Of a stretch of 64,000 nt of DNA, positions 27,562 to 37,406 are shown piece by piece. The notes beneath the pieces are model-generated. The model saw only the letters and a program-made list of their open reading frames with translations, did not search any database and was not told where the DNA came from. The position numbers and the translations under genes are program-made. Every line of letters begins with the position of its first letter. Position 1 is the stretch's first letter. This DNA is from Maricurvus nonylphenolicus (GTDB lineage: Bacteria > Pseudomonadota > Gammaproteobacteria > Pseudomonadales > Cellvibrionaceae): NCBI RefSeq assembly GCF_042854845.1, contig NZ_AP031498.1, positions 5,332,001 to 5,396,000 on the forward strand, in the 5' to 3' direction.

Positions 27562-28878
27562 TTAAAGGGTCTTGATAAACACCTTGGAATTGCGCTGAAA
27601 GTTATAGAGCGACTGTTTTTCCTGCGGCAAACTTTCAATGTCGGCCTTCTCGAAACCCTGCTCCATAAACCAATGAGCTGTTTGCGTGGTCAGAACAAAC
27701 AGCTTGCGCAGCTGCATTAGGTCAGCTCGATGTTCAATCGCCTGTAAAACCAAAGCGGCACGTCCACCGCCCTGGTAATCCGGATGGGTCGCCACACAGG
27801 CCAGCTCGCCCATTTCTTCGTTGAACGGATAAAGCGCGGCACAGGCAATCACGGCACCGTCCATTTCCACCACGGTAAAACGATCGATTTCGGTTTCCAG
27901 TAATTCCCGCGAGCGTCTGACCAGAGCGCCCTGCTGTTCCAGTGGTGTGATCAACTCGATAATGCCACCCACGTCATCAATGGTTGCCTGGCGTACCGAT
28001 TCATAGCTGTCACTGTGTACCAAAGTACCCACACCTTCGCGGGTAAATAATTCCTGCAGCAAGGCGCCGTCTTTAACGTAGCTCACCATCTGCGCCCGTG
28101 GAATGCCCTGCTGGCATACATCAAAACAGGCTTGCAGTGATTGCGAGGTATCGTGACAGGCTTTTAGTTGGGCTAACTGCTGCTCACATTCCTGCAAACT
28201 TAACTGGCGCTTTAGCTCGCCCTGACTGTCGGTAAAACCGACATCGGAAGTAAAGGCAATTAACTTGTCGGCCTTTAAGGCGATTGCCACCTGGGTGGCG
28301 ACATCAGCAAAAGAGACATTAAAAATCTCGCCGGTGGGCGAATAACCCAGAGGAGACAACACAACAATGGCATTGGCATCCAGCGCACTTTCCAGCGCCT
28401 GGGTATCTACCCGACGCACCTTGCCGGTGTGCTGCAAATCGACACCGTCGACAACACCCCAGGGTTTGGCCGTGACAAAATTACCGCCCACCACCTGAAT
28501 ATGCGCACCGTGCATTGGTGAGTTGGGTAAACCGGTAGACAGTGCTGCCTCAATCGCAAAACGGGTTTCACCCACCGCCTGGGTTACACAAGCCAGGCTG
28601 TCCTGATCGGTTACCCGCAGGGCATTGTGAAAGTTTGAGGTGATATTACCGGCCGCCAAACGCCGATCAATTTGTGGCCGCGCACCATGCACCAAAACCA
28701 ACTTCACCCCCAGGCTGTTGAGCAGGGCAATGTCATGAATAATATTGGCAAAGTTAGGGTCTTCGATACCCGCACCCGGCAACATCATCACGAAGGTCTT
28801 TCCGCGATGGGCGTTGATATAAGGTGACGAATGTCTGAACCACTTAACCAGTTCTTGGGAATCGGTGCTCACGGTCAT
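27562..28878 (-). CDS. argA: Amino-acid N-acetyltransferase (N-acetylglutamate synthase)
   Basis: A 438-residue protein of classic ArgA length. An N-terminal amino-acid-kinase-like domain (VMMLPGAGIEDPNFANIIHDIALLN, LVLVHGARPQIDRRL) binds the feedback inhibitor arginine. A C-terminal GNAT domain (about residues 290-438, ELACVATHPDYQGGGRAALVL) transfers acetyl from acetyl-CoA to glutamate. This is the first step of arginine synthesis. It lies 56 bp downstream of argE and is probably in one operon with it. Confidence 0.96.
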   Translation of the reverse strand: MTVSTDSQELVKWFRHSSPYINAHRGKTFVMMLPGAGIEDPNFANIIHDIALLNSLGVKLVLVHGARPQIDRRLAAGNITSNFHNALRVTDQDSLACVTQAVGETRFAIEAALSTGLPNSPMHGAHIQVVGGNFVTAKPWGVVDGVDLQHTGKVRRVDTQALESALDANAIVVLSPLGYSPTGEIFNVSFADVATQVAIALKADKLIAFTSDVGFTDSQGELKRQLSLQECEQQLAQLKACHDTSQSLQACFDVCQQGIPRAQMVSYVKDGALLQELFTREGVGTLVHSDSYESVRQATIDDVGGIIELITPLEQQGALVRRSRELLETEIDRFTVVEMDGAVIACAALYPFNEEMGELACVATHPDYQGGGRAALVLQAIEHRADLMQLRKLFVLTTQTAHWFMEQGFEKADIESLPQEKQSLYNFQRNSKVFIKTL

Positions 28879-28934
28879 ATCCTGGTGAGAAATTTCAGGG
28901 ACTTTTTAGGTCCATTTTTAGGGACAATGCGTGA

Positions 28935-30086
28935 TTATAAACAGAATTTGCGGATGAGTGCTTTTAAAGTATTCACTGCGGGCTGGATTTGGTCGAGAGC
29001 GATAAATTCATCCGGCTGATGGGCCTGATCGATGGAGCCTGGCCCCATGACAATGGTTTCCATGCCCAGCTGTTGCAAGAACGGCGCCTCGGTAGCAAAG
29101 GCGACACTCTCGGCACTGTTGCCAGTGAGTTTTTCCGCCGCTTGCACAATGGCAGAGGTTGCCGGCTCTTCAAAGGCGGGCACGCCACCAAACAGGGTTT
29201 GCAACTCAATCTGGCTACCGCTCTGCTCGGCCAAAGGTTGCAGGCGCTGACGAATCAGACCGCGCAGCTCTTCGTTATCCATACCCGGCAGGGCACGCAG
29301 ATCAAACTGCATTTCGCAATGGCCGCAGATACGGTTGGGGTTATCGCCACCGTGAATACAACCCAGATTGAGTGTCGGCACCTGAATATCAAACCCGGCA
29401 TGTTGATACTGTGACTGCAACTCGGTGCGAAACTGCATAATATCGGCAATCGCCTTGTGCATGGTTTCCATGGCATTGTTGCCCAACGCCGGATTGGAGG
29501 AGTGCCCCGACTGCCCCTGAATACGGATCTCTTCCATCATAATGCCTTTGTGCATTCTGATGGGTACCAAACCGGTGGGCTCACCAATCACCGCATAACG
29601 GGCTTTGGGTCGTCCCAATTCCGCTAACGCACGAGCACCACTCATGGAACTCTCTTCATCGGCGGTAGCCAGAATAATTAACGGTTGTTGCAAGGGGGTG
29701 TTTACAAACTCCCTTGCCGCCTCGATGGCCACCGGGAAAAAACCTTTCATATCCGTGGCGCCCAGACCGTACCATTTGTTATCCCGCTCGGTGAGCTTAA
29801 AAGGGTCTGACTGCCAACGGGCATCGTCGTAGGGCACCGTATCGGTATGCCCGGATAACACTAAACCACCGGGGCCAGAACCCAGGGTGGCAATTAAATT
29901 CACCTTATCCGGGTTGCCGTCAATGGGCAGCAGCTCACAGGCAAAACCCAAGTCTTCCAACCAGGTCGCCAGTTGCTCCACCACTGGACGATTGCCCATA
30001 TCCCAACGTTTGCTGTGGCTACTGACAGAGGGAATAGCCACCAGTTCGGTGAGCTGTTGCGATAATGACGGTAAAGACGATGACAT
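28935..30086 (-). CDS. argE: Acetylornithine deacetylase
   Basis: A 383-residue M20-family metallopeptidase. Metal ligands and catalytic residues are in LSGHTDTVPYDD, GLGATDMKGFF and ILATADEESSMSGA. A dimerisation domain lies in the middle (about residues 180-290). It removes acetyl from N-acetylornithine to give ornithine. Pairing with argA indicates the linear arginine route, in which ArgA makes acetylglutamate anew rather than relying only on ArgJ recycling. The gene directly precedes argA. Confidence 0.94.
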   Translation of the reverse strand: MSSSLPSLSQQLTELVAIPSVSSHSKRWDMGNRPVVEQLATWLEDLGFACELLPIDGNPDKVNLIATLGSGPGGLVLSGHTDTVPYDDARWQSDPFKLTERDNKWYGLGATDMKGFFPVAIEAAREFVNTPLQQPLIILATADEESSMSGARALAELGRPKARYAVIGEPTGLVPIRMHKGIMMEEIRIQGQSGHSSNPALGNNAMETMHKAIADIMQFRTELQSQYQHAGFDIQVPTLNLGCIHGGDNPNRICGHCEMQFDLRALPGMDNEELRGLIRQRLQPLAEQSGSQIELQTLFGGVPAFEEPATSAIVQAAEKLTGNSAESVAFATEAPFLQQLGMETIVMGPGSIDQAHQPDEFIALDQIQPAVNTLKALIRKFCL

Positions 30087-30223
30087 AGAGTGACTTATTA
30101 TTAAAACAACAGTAGTGACCGGTTTTTTTATCTTGTTATAGTTTAATGTATCAGACCCACGTGATTTCGCGTAAATTTAATTGATGTAAGCTTATTCCCT
30201 CCCGTTTTTTAAGGACATCCGAC

Positions 30224-30700
30224 ATGAGTATTCAAGCTGGCGATAAAATTCCTTCTCTGACCCTGAGCGTTATGGGTGACAAGGGCCCTCAACCTGTGAC
30301 CACTGACGAGCTGTTTGGCGGCAAAAAAGTAGTGATGTTCGCAGTTCCCGGCGCTTTTACGCCGGGCTGCTCGATGACTCATCTACCAGGCTTTGTGGTT
30401 AACGCCGACAAGATTAAAGACAAGGGTGTCGACACCATTATTTGCACCTCGGTGAACGATGCCTTTGTTATGGGCGCCTGGGGGAAAGACCAGAATGCCG
30501 AACATCTTGTGATGCTGGCCGACGGCAATGGCGAGCTGGCTGAGGCTTTGGGCTTAAGCAAAGATGCTTCGGCGTTTCAGATGGGTACCCGTTCGCAGCG
30601 TTATGCGTTGATTGCCAATGACGGGGTGGTGGAATTGCTGAATGTTGACGAGAAAGGGATTGATAAAAGCAGCGCTGAGACTATTTTGGCGGCGTTGTAA
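30224..30700 (+). CDS. Prx5-type peroxiredoxin
   Basis: A 158-residue peroxiredoxin of the Prx5/AhpE-like redoxin family. The active site is VPGAFTPGCSMTHLPGF with the peroxidatic Cys at residue 49. No other cysteine is placed as in typical two-Cys enzymes, though Cys73 (TIICTSVND) is the position of a possible partner. It would reduce hydrogen peroxide and alkyl hydroperoxides in the cytoplasm using glutathione/glutaredoxin or thioredoxin. AAGGACAT upstream of the ATG is a good RBS. It ends just before a pair of REP-like palindromes. Confidence 0.94.
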   Translation: MSIQAGDKIPSLTLSVMGDKGPQPVTTDELFGGKKVVMFAVPGAFTPGCSMTHLPGFVVNADKIKDKGVDTIICTSVNDAFVMGAWGKDQNAEHLVMLADGNGELAEALGLSKDASAFQMGTRSQRYALIANDGVVELLNVDEKGIDKSSAETILAAL

Positions 30701-30729
30701 TTCGTAATTTTAAACTTGAGTTCTTAACT

Positions 30730-30756
30730 GGGGTACGACCCGTGGGGTCGGACCCC
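30730..30756. repeat. 27-bp REP-like palindrome, family A, copy 2
   Basis: GGGGTACGACCC and GGGTCGGACCCC around GTG. It is in opposite orientation to copy 3, 30 bp further on, making a mirror-image pair between convergent genes. Confidence 0.9.
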
Positions 30757-30786
30757 GTCCATGTTTTCGATGTGAGCACGATGCGA

Positions 30787-30813
30787 GGGGTCCGACCCTA
30801 CGGGTCGTACCCC
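30787..30813. repeat. 27-bp REP-like palindrome, family A, copy 3
   Basis: GGGGTCCGACCC and GGGTCGTACCCC around TAC. It matches copy 1 at 15503 in all but one centre base, and is the inverse of copy 2. Confidence 0.9.
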
Positions 30814-30830
30814 GGATTCATTTCTACGAA

Positions 30831-31922
30831 TTAGCCTAAACCACTCACCTCAACAATCCCCGCCGCAATTTCCACAAACTTGTGCTCCTCAACAAAATGC
30901 CCCACCTCCGGAAAGGTTTGCATATGGCCACTTAATTGCGGCAAAGCCTCCTGCCACTGCTCGCGAACTTCCGCACGCGCACAGGGATCCCACTCCCCCC
31001 AAAAACCACGCACGCCAATATGCTGTCCAGAAGGCCCCCAGCACTCAGGCACCTTCTTCTGCATATTCTGGTAAAAGGCGCGATTGTCCTGCCAGCCCTG
31101 GTCCTTATCGAAGTAGCGATAGCCGTGGCCCCACACCTTGGTTTGTTTAACGTTACGCTTAGAACTCAGTGCATTGCTGCGGGTTTTAAACATATCCCGA
31201 TAGAGCACCTCCCCTTCCGTCAAACGCCCGCTTATGGCTCGCAGGGTGTAATCCAGTGTGCGGGTAATCATTTTCCAAGGACCCACACTGGAGAACATCA
31301 CTATCGGCGGAATATGTTTCCACAGACGCCAGGGCACACGGTAGCCCAAGGTATTCCACGGCAGCCACCTCATGGGGAAGTTGGTGCAATTCATGCCCTG
31401 CAGAGGCATCGGAAAAATCGTGGTATTCATTAACACCAGATGTTTCACCCGCTCTGGGGTATCGATAAAGGCGCCCGTGCCAATCGCTCCACCCCAGTCA
31501 TGAATGACCAGAGTCACTTCCGTGAGGTTTAAATGGGCAATCAGCTGCTTGAGGTTATTGGCGTGATGCATATCCACCATTTCGAAACTGGCCTGGTCGG
31601 ATAAGCCAAAACCAATATGATCCATGGCCACCACTCGACAGCTTTTGCCTGCGGCGGCTTGTCGTTCCACCTCAGTAATCACCTGGCTATAGGTGTAGGA
31701 AGACTCCGGGTTACCGTGCACAAACACCAGTGTTGCATCCACTTTACGCTTTCCATCACCACCAAATGTATGGTCATAGAAAAACAGTTTTTTACCGGCA
31801 TCCGGCCCCTCGGGCAGAATTAACCAACGGCCGCTGCCGGCAGGCATATAGTCATCGGGGATATGGGTAATCGGGGTATTGCCAGGGGTAGCTTCCACCC
31901 GGCAGCCAATGGCTTGGGTCAT
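30831..31922 (-). CDS. Alpha/beta hydrolase, haloalkane dehalogenase-like
   Basis: A 363-residue alpha/beta-hydrolase. The oxyanion loop is VFVHGNPESSY, the nucleophile elbow VIHDWGGAIG has Asp as nucleophile, and the catalytic His is in EVGHFVEEH. An Asp nucleophile points to the dehalogenase/epoxide-hydrolase branch rather than esterases. A cap region lies at about residues 185-290. There is no signal peptide, so it is cytoplasmic. It is divergent from an AraC regulator at 32065. Reaction on a halide, epoxide or ester cannot be separated from sequence alone. Confidence 0.87.
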   Translation of the reverse strand: MTQAIGCRVEATPGNTPITHIPDDYMPAGSGRWLILPEGPDAGKKLFFYDHTFGGDGKRKVDATLVFVHGNPESSYTYSQVITEVERQAAAGKSCRVVAMDHIGFGLSDQASFEMVDMHHANNLKQLIAHLNLTEVTLVIHDWGGAIGTGAFIDTPERVKHLVLMNTTIFPMPLQGMNCTNFPMRWLPWNTLGYRVPWRLWKHIPPIVMFSSVGPWKMITRTLDYTLRAISGRLTEGEVLYRDMFKTRSNALSSKRNVKQTKVWGHGYRYFDKDQGWQDNRAFYQNMQKKVPECWGPSGQHIGVRGFWGEWDPCARAEVREQWQEALPQLSGHMQTFPEVGHFVEEHKFVEIAAGIVEVSGLG

Positions 31923-32064
31923 GCTTACATCTCTCTATTTGCTTATTGATAGCCTGTAACCGGCTTTAATGACGACTATTCTCCTCGCCCCTGCTTGCTG
32001 CTATCAGTGTTAATCCCGCCACACCCCTGTCATTTTCAGCCAATTATCGATAATCTAGCCGACT

Positions 32065-33072
32065 ATGGATCAGCTTTCGACTTATTTTCCTCGTATTATT
32101 TCCCGCGAGCTTGGCTTAACCCCCGATTCAATAGGCCCCTTGCTAGACGGCACACACTTAGTCGCGGGCGATATTTTCTACGAAACCAGCCTGTCCTATT
32201 CCGACTTTACGATCTTTCTCAACAACGCTCTCGACTACAGCCAGGCCGCTAACCTGGGCTTGCGCTTCGGCCGCCATGTGATGCCCTTTGCCGCATCAGA
32301 GGTCGGCATGGCCGGGCTGGCAGGCCCTAACCTGCTGGAAGTATTACGGGCTCTGGCCAGCTTTAGTCGCCTGCAGGCCAACTATGTCATGATCGACGCC
32401 CGCTTGGATCTCGACGGTTTGCGTTTACGGGGTAAGGATCTTATCGAGCTGGGACCAACCCGGCGCACGCAGCACGAAGTGTTACTCTTCTCGATTCAAA
32501 ACACTGTCGAAGCCATTCTCGGCCGCCCCTTTACCGAAGGCCGCTATTACCTGGCCTATCCCGAACCCGATTACGGTGAAGAATATCGGGATGTTTTCCA
32601 CAGCCCCTGTACATTTAACGCCGCTCAAACTGGGGCCGATATTCCACGACAACTGCTCAATGTGCTGTCCCCTTTCTACCACGAAACAAACTGGCAACAG
32701 GCGCTGCTGCGCTGTGCCAAGTTAATGGAAGAGCTTAAAGTCAGCCAGGACAACGTCTACCGCAAACACATCCTCTCCGTGCTGCGATCCCAAAATCCCC
32801 CGCTACCCAGTATTGGCACCGTAGCCCGTGAGTTACATATGTCAGAGCGCAGCCTGACCCGCCGACTCAAGGAGGAAGACAGCAGTTACCGGCAACTGCA
32901 AAATCAGGTGCTGCACGAGTGGGCATGCCGTTATCTCGGTGAGAGTAAACTTAGTGTCGAGGCCATTGCCGCCCAATTGGGCTACCAGGACAGCGCCAAT
33001 TTCCGCCGCGCATTTAAACGCTGGCAAGGATGCTCTCCACAAGCATACCGGCATAACCTTAGCATTTATTGA
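32065..33072 (+). CDS. AraC-family regulator, arabinose-binding-type sensor domain
   Basis: A 335-residue regulator with the same layout as the one at 26508: an 'Arabinose_bd'-type sensor over about residues 20-205 and a C-terminal DNA-binding region (VARELHMSERSLTRRLKEE and VEAIAAQLGYQDSANFRRAFKRWQGCSPQAYR). It is divergent from the dehalogenase-like hydrolase, which it probably controls. The downstream ilvD follows after 89 bp in the same direction, but a housekeeping gene is unlikely to be its target. Confidence 0.92.
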   Translation: MDQLSTYFPRIISRELGLTPDSIGPLLDGTHLVAGDIFYETSLSYSDFTIFLNNALDYSQAANLGLRFGRHVMPFAASEVGMAGLAGPNLLEVLRALASFSRLQANYVMIDARLDLDGLRLRGKDLIELGPTRRTQHEVLLFSIQNTVEAILGRPFTEGRYYLAYPEPDYGEEYRDVFHSPCTFNAAQTGADIPRQLLNVLSPFYHETNWQQALLRCAKLMEELKVSQDNVYRKHILSVLRSQNPPLPSIGTVARELHMSERSLTRRLKEEDSSYRQLQNQVLHEWACRYLGESKLSVEAIAAQLGYQDSANFRRAFKRWQGCSPQAYRHNLSIY

Positions 33073-33161
33073 TCCGACGCCAAGGGCAATTTCTGGTATC
33101 CTTAGCGCCCTTAAATTTTTTGTTATCCGTTTATCTCATCTAGGCGACGAGGTTTAGCCCC

Positions 33162-34997
33162 ATGCCCACTTACCGCTCAAAAACATCCACCGCTGGCCGC
33201 AATATGGCCGGTGCCCGTGCCCTGTGGCGTGCCACTGGCATGAAAGATGAAGATTTCCACAAGCCAATTATTGCGGTGGCCAACTCCTTTACCCAGTTTG
33301 TACCCGGTCATGTGCACCTGAAGGACATGGGTCAGCTGGTCGCCCGCGAAATTGAAAAAGCCGGTGGCGTGGCAAAAGAGTTCAACACCATTGCGGTCGA
33401 CGACGGTATCGCCATGGGCCACGACGGCATGCTCTACTCGCTGCCATCGCGCGATATTATCGCCGACTCGGTTGAGTATATGGTCAACGCCCACTGCGCT
33501 GACGCCCTGGTGTGTATTTCCAACTGTGACAAGATCACACCGGGAATGCTGATGGCCGCTATGCGCCTGAATATCCCTGTAATCTTTGTAACCGGTGGCC
33601 CAATGGAAGCCGGTAAAACCAAGCTGTCCGAGCACAAGCTGGATCTGGTTGATGCCATGGTAATGGCCGCCGACGACAAGGTTGACGATGAAACCGTTGC
33701 CGAAGTTGAGCGCAGCGCCTGCCCAACCTGTGGCTCCTGCTCCGGTATGTTTACCGCCAACTCCATGAACTGTTTGGCGGAAGCCCTGGGTCTGGCCCTG
33801 CCGGGTAACGGTACTGTAGTAGCGACTCACGCCGACCGTGAAAAGCTGTTCCTCAAAGCCGGTCACACTATTGTGGATATGGCCAAGCGCTACTACGAAG
33901 GCGATGACGCCAGCGTACTGCCACGCTCCATTGGCTCCTTTGAAGCTTTTGAAAACTGTATCGCTCTCGATATCGCTATGGGCGGCTCCACCAATACCAT
34001 TCTGCACCTGCTGGCCATTGCCCAGGAAGCCGAGGTGGACTTCACCATGAAGGACATCGATCGACTGTCCAAAGAGATTCCGCAGCTGTGTAAAGTGGCT
34101 CCCAATACCCCCGAGTACCATATCGAAGATGTACATCGCGCCGGTGGTATCATGGCGATCCTCGGCGAGCTGGACCGCGCCGGCAAACTGCACACCCACC
34201 TGCCTACCGTGCACAGTGCGACCATGAAGGACGCCCTCGATGAGTGGGACATTATGCGTAACCCAACCCCCGAGGTAGTGGAATTCTACAAGGCTGGTCC
34301 CGCCGGCATTCCGACCCAGGTTGCTTTTAGCCAAGCGACTCGCTGGCCGAGCCTGGATGGTGATCGCGAGAACGGCTGTATTCGCTCACTGGAACACGCC
34401 TTCTCCCTGGAGGGCGGCCTGGCTGTACTGCATGGCAATATTGCCGTGGATGGCTGTGTAGTTAAAACCGCCGGTGTTGATGATTCCATTCTGGTGTTTG
34501 AAGGCAACGCTTATGTCACCGAATCCCAGGACGAAGCCGTAGCCGATATCCTTGCCGACAAGGTTAAAGCCGGTGACGTCGTGATCGTACGCTATGAAGG
34601 CCCACGCGGTGGCCCTGGTATGCAGGAGATGCTCTACCCCACCTCTTACATTAAATCCAAAGGCCTGGGCAAAGAGTGTGCGCTGTTAACTGACGGTCGT
34701 TTCTCCGGCGGTACTTCCGGTCTGTCCATTGGCCACGTATCCCCTGAAGCAGCTGCGGGCGGCGCTATTGGCCTGGTACGCACCGGTGATCGCATTAAGA
34801 TCGATATCCCTAACCGCACCATCGATGTACTGCTGAGCATGGACGAGCTCGATGAGCGCCGCGCCGAACAGGACAAGCTGGGCTGGAAGCCGGTTGAAGA
34901 GCGCCCGCGTAAAGTCTCTGCCGCACTGAAAGCCTACGCCAAGCTGGCGACCAGTGCCGACAAAGGAGCCGTTAGGGATCTGTCGCTGCTGGATTAA
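33162..34997 (+). CDS. ilvD: Dihydroxy-acid dehydratase
   Basis: A 611-residue enzyme of full length. Iron-sulfur ligands and the signature regions are in CISNCDKITPGM and CPTCGSCSGMFTANSMNCL, and the active-site region in LLTDGRFSGGTSGLSIGH. It dehydrates 2,3-dihydroxy acids in isoleucine and valine synthesis, feeding the aminotransferase encoded at 14477. Cytoplasmic and oxygen-sensitive in the 4Fe-4S form. It ends with a clear terminator. Confidence 0.98.
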   Translation: MPTYRSKTSTAGRNMAGARALWRATGMKDEDFHKPIIAVANSFTQFVPGHVHLKDMGQLVAREIEKAGGVAKEFNTIAVDDGIAMGHDGMLYSLPSRDIIADSVEYMVNAHCADALVCISNCDKITPGMLMAAMRLNIPVIFVTGGPMEAGKTKLSEHKLDLVDAMVMAADDKVDDETVAEVERSACPTCGSCSGMFTANSMNCLAEALGLALPGNGTVVATHADREKLFLKAGHTIVDMAKRYYEGDDASVLPRSIGSFEAFENCIALDIAMGGSTNTILHLLAIAQEAEVDFTMKDIDRLSKEIPQLCKVAPNTPEYHIEDVHRAGGIMAILGELDRAGKLHTHLPTVHSATMKDALDEWDIMRNPTPEVVEFYKAGPAGIPTQVAFSQATRWPSLDGDRENGCIRSLEHAFSLEGGLAVLHGNIAVDGCVVKTAGVDDSILVFEGNAYVTESQDEAVADILADKVKAGDVVIVRYEGPRGGPGMQEMLYPTSYIKSKGLGKECALLTDGRFSGGTSGLSIGHVSPEAAAGGAIGLVRTGDRIKIDIPNRTIDVLLSMDELDERRAEQDKLGWKPVEERPRKVSAALKAYAKLATSADKGAVRDLSLLD

Positions 34998-35028
34998 AGC
35001 TGCGTTCAAGCTCTACATTAAAGCTCGT

Positions 35029-35060
35029 AAAAACCCGATCAGGCAACTGATCGGGTTTTT
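35029..35060 (+). terminator. Intrinsic terminator after ilvD
   Basis: AAAACCCGATCA pairs with TGATCGGGTTTT around GGCAAC, with a T run. It separates ilvD from the coiled-coil/BLUF pair, which must therefore have its own promoter in 35061-35204. Confidence 0.92.
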
Positions 35061-35204
35061 CTTTATCTGCGAACTGCACACTACTCATTTGGGGTTAATA
35101 ACAGCAAGTTACAAAATATCAGCTAAAATTTTCTTACTAACCCTTAGCCTTCCTTATAGACAATAGTCCTGCAGTAAAGGATACCAAGCGATGGATTTGC
35201 AGGT

Positions 35205-37370
35205 ATGTCAGACAATGTCCTCTTAACGTTTTTAGCAGAAGTGGCATTTGCACTTGCGGTTATTTTACTGCTTGTCAGCCTTATGCTTCGTCGCTATATA
35301 CAGTCCTATCGCGTCCTACACGAAAAGTATAAGAGTTTAAGAAGGCAAATTAAGGTCGGCAGCACTGTCGACCGAACGCAGCCGAAAAAGAATGACGGCT
35401 TTTTCGACAACCCGCTGGGTTATGTTAAGCGCCAACTATCCCACACTGATGATAAAAAAAGCGACACAGCCACCGCATCGAGTGATGTCTGGCATTTACG
35501 CCAGAAGTTTCTCAACGCTGAAGCTTCAGCTCTGAAGTACAACGAGGATTCCGATGCCTACTGGAAAGAACTCGATAACTCCCTCACAACAATCCTCAAG
35601 CAGCTAACAAAAAAGGCAGGCCAAGATGATATTGCCTATTGGCAAAACAAGGTCGAGCTACTGCGTGAACGCCTAAACAGAATGAAGGCCTCGGAAAGTC
35701 AGGAACGCTACCTACAGCAGCAACTCAAATCAGCCAATAAAACAATTCAAGATCTAAAAACCAAGCAGGCTCGTGGTCTCAACCGAGACAATATGAACAA
35801 GATCTGCCAGATTAACACCAAGCTTAAACGCACAGGCACGGACACCCTTGTTGTTCATCATCGAGGTGTTCCAGATCCGCTGTATGGAATACAAAAGTCC
35901 AACGGTAAAGATCTGGCTGATTCTGAACTCATAAAAACAAGCCAGCGTAGTCAACGTGAGATCATACGAGATCTTAAACAAAACGTTGATACGTTAAGTA
36001 GCACAGGAGACAGCAATCAATATCAGGGATTGAAAAATAAAATTGACTCTCTTGAAGATCAGCTAGAAAAATCTGAGTCCTATAGCTCCAAGCTTGAAAC
36101 TGAATTAGTCAATATCAAGAAGACGCTGGATCAAGCACAACACAATTTAGAAGCGTCTGAAAAGCGGCTGGAACAAACCGACCAGGAGTTCTGGCGCAAA
36201 GGGCGTCAACAAGAGCATCGTGACACACTGGTTATTTCATCCACCCAAAACTCATCCGATGAAGACGACCTCAATTCAGCCCATGAGTGCTACCAACGCG
36301 CCAGTGAAGATATCAGCGAAATCAACAAGGTTATAGAATACCAGCGCACAACCATTACAGGACTCGAGGATGAAATAAGCAATCTTCGCAGTGAGTTATT
36401 GTTAAGCTCAGACCCCGATGAATCTGAAGAAAAAGCCCGCATCATTAGCAGACTGGAACAACTGCTCAACGAATCTGAAACCTGCGTCAAAATGCTCGAA
36501 GATGAAGTTGATACATTAAGAGATAAATTAAATCACCTATCCCAAACCCTTAAAGAAGAAGAGCAAGAGCTTGAACGCGCTCAACATCACATCCATGACT
36601 TGGAAGACACCCAACCCACAACACCTTCAAACAGCATGGAAGAAGAGCTCGACAACATGGCAGAAATGCTTAACAACACCATGTGCGCCTACGGCGACCA
36701 ATCCTGCATAACGCATTTTGCAATGAACTGTCTGAAGTGCCGCGATCTCAATGAGTTGGCCAGAGACATAATGGACACCGCAGCGAATTTTGGTGTCGAT
36801 ACCGCCTTAATCATTCGCAGCAAACTGGGGCAGGTTGAAACTGCTGACCAGCACAAAATCAACAACCGTGATAAACAGCAACTCAGGGCGATTGTATTCG
36901 ATGAAAACAATCGCGTTACCGATATCAGCGAAGGGTTTATTATTGCCTTCCCTAATATTTCACTGCTGGTCAAACCCCACGAACTTAATAGTGAACAAGA
37001 AACCAGAAACAAAGACCTCCTTGTTTCCCTGCTAAGTTTAGCTTCTCACGCGATTGAAAAAATCGAGAGCGATCAAATTCGTGACCGCCAAAAGAAAACC
37101 CTCGACACCCTATTGCGCAGCACGCAAAAAACCATAAAAAGCTTGGATATTCAGTACACTTATCAATGCGATGAAGCCACTAAAATTAACGACCGGTTAT
37201 TAAAAGATCTCTACCTGGCACTGGAGACCATGAAAATCAGCAACAACCAGCGTAAACTCTTTGAGCGCATGATGAACGACAGCCAAGAGCGTATGGCCTT
37301 ATTGTTTGCCAGTGGCCTTACCGTTGATGACACCATGAAAAAACTTATCTCTAGGCTTGAAAGCAACTAA
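35205..37370 (+). CDS. Membrane-anchored coiled-coil protein with GAF-like C-terminal region (unknown function)
   Basis: I do not recognise this 721-residue protein as a named family. A single hydrophobic segment at about residues 8-27 (FLAEVAFALAVILLLVSLML) followed by arginines suggests an inner-membrane anchor with the rest in the cytoplasm. Residues about 100-470 are rich in Glu, Lys, Gln and Leu with heptad spacing, a long coiled coil broken near residues 195-245. Residues about 478-630 look globular, with an alternating strand/helix pattern (DTALIIRSKLG, RVTDISEGFIIAFPNISLLV) that resembles a GAF-like sensor domain; this is only a resemblance. The last 90 residues are helical. A BLUF photoreceptor gene follows after 36 bp, so the two are probably co-transcribed. 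The start ATG has no strong RBS. Confidence 0.75.
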   Translation: MSDNVLLTFLAEVAFALAVILLLVSLMLRRYIQSYRVLHEKYKSLRRQIKVGSTVDRTQPKKNDGFFDNPLGYVKRQLSHTDDKKSDTATASSDVWHLRQKFLNAEASALKYNEDSDAYWKELDNSLTTILKQLTKKAGQDDIAYWQNKVELLRERLNRMKASESQERYLQQQLKSANKTIQDLKTKQARGLNRDNMNKICQINTKLKRTGTDTLVVHHRGVPDPLYGIQKSNGKDLADSELIKTSQRSQREIIRDLKQNVDTLSSTGDSNQYQGLKNKIDSLEDQLEKSESYSSKLETELVNIKKTLDQAQHNLEASEKRLEQTDQEFWRKGRQQEHRDTLVISSTQNSSDEDDLNSAHECYQRASEDISEINKVIEYQRTTITGLEDEISNLRSELLLSSDPDESEEKARIISRLEQLLNESETCVKMLEDEVDTLRDKLNHLSQTLKEEEQELERAQHHIHDLEDTQPTTPSNSMEEELDNMAEMLNNTMCAYGDQSCITHFAMNCLKCRDLNELARDIMDTAANFGVDTALIIRSKLGQVETADQHKINNRDKQQLRAIVFDENNRVTDISEGFIIAFPNISLLVKPHELNSEQETRNKDLLVSLLSLASHAIEKIESDQIRDRQKKTLDTLLRSTQKTIKSLDIQYTYQCDEATKINDRLLKDLYLALETMKISNNQRKLFERMMNDSQERMALLFASGLTVDDTMKKLISRLESN

Positions 37371-37406
37371 CCAATAACCGCTGCACTCTTCAATAAAGGG
37401 CTTTAT

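Noticed and set aside
33177..34334. Long open frame opposite ilvD, 385 codons
   Set aside because: It is an antisense shadow of a highly conserved, codon-biased gene; its product is histidine- and glycine-rich with no recognisable domain.
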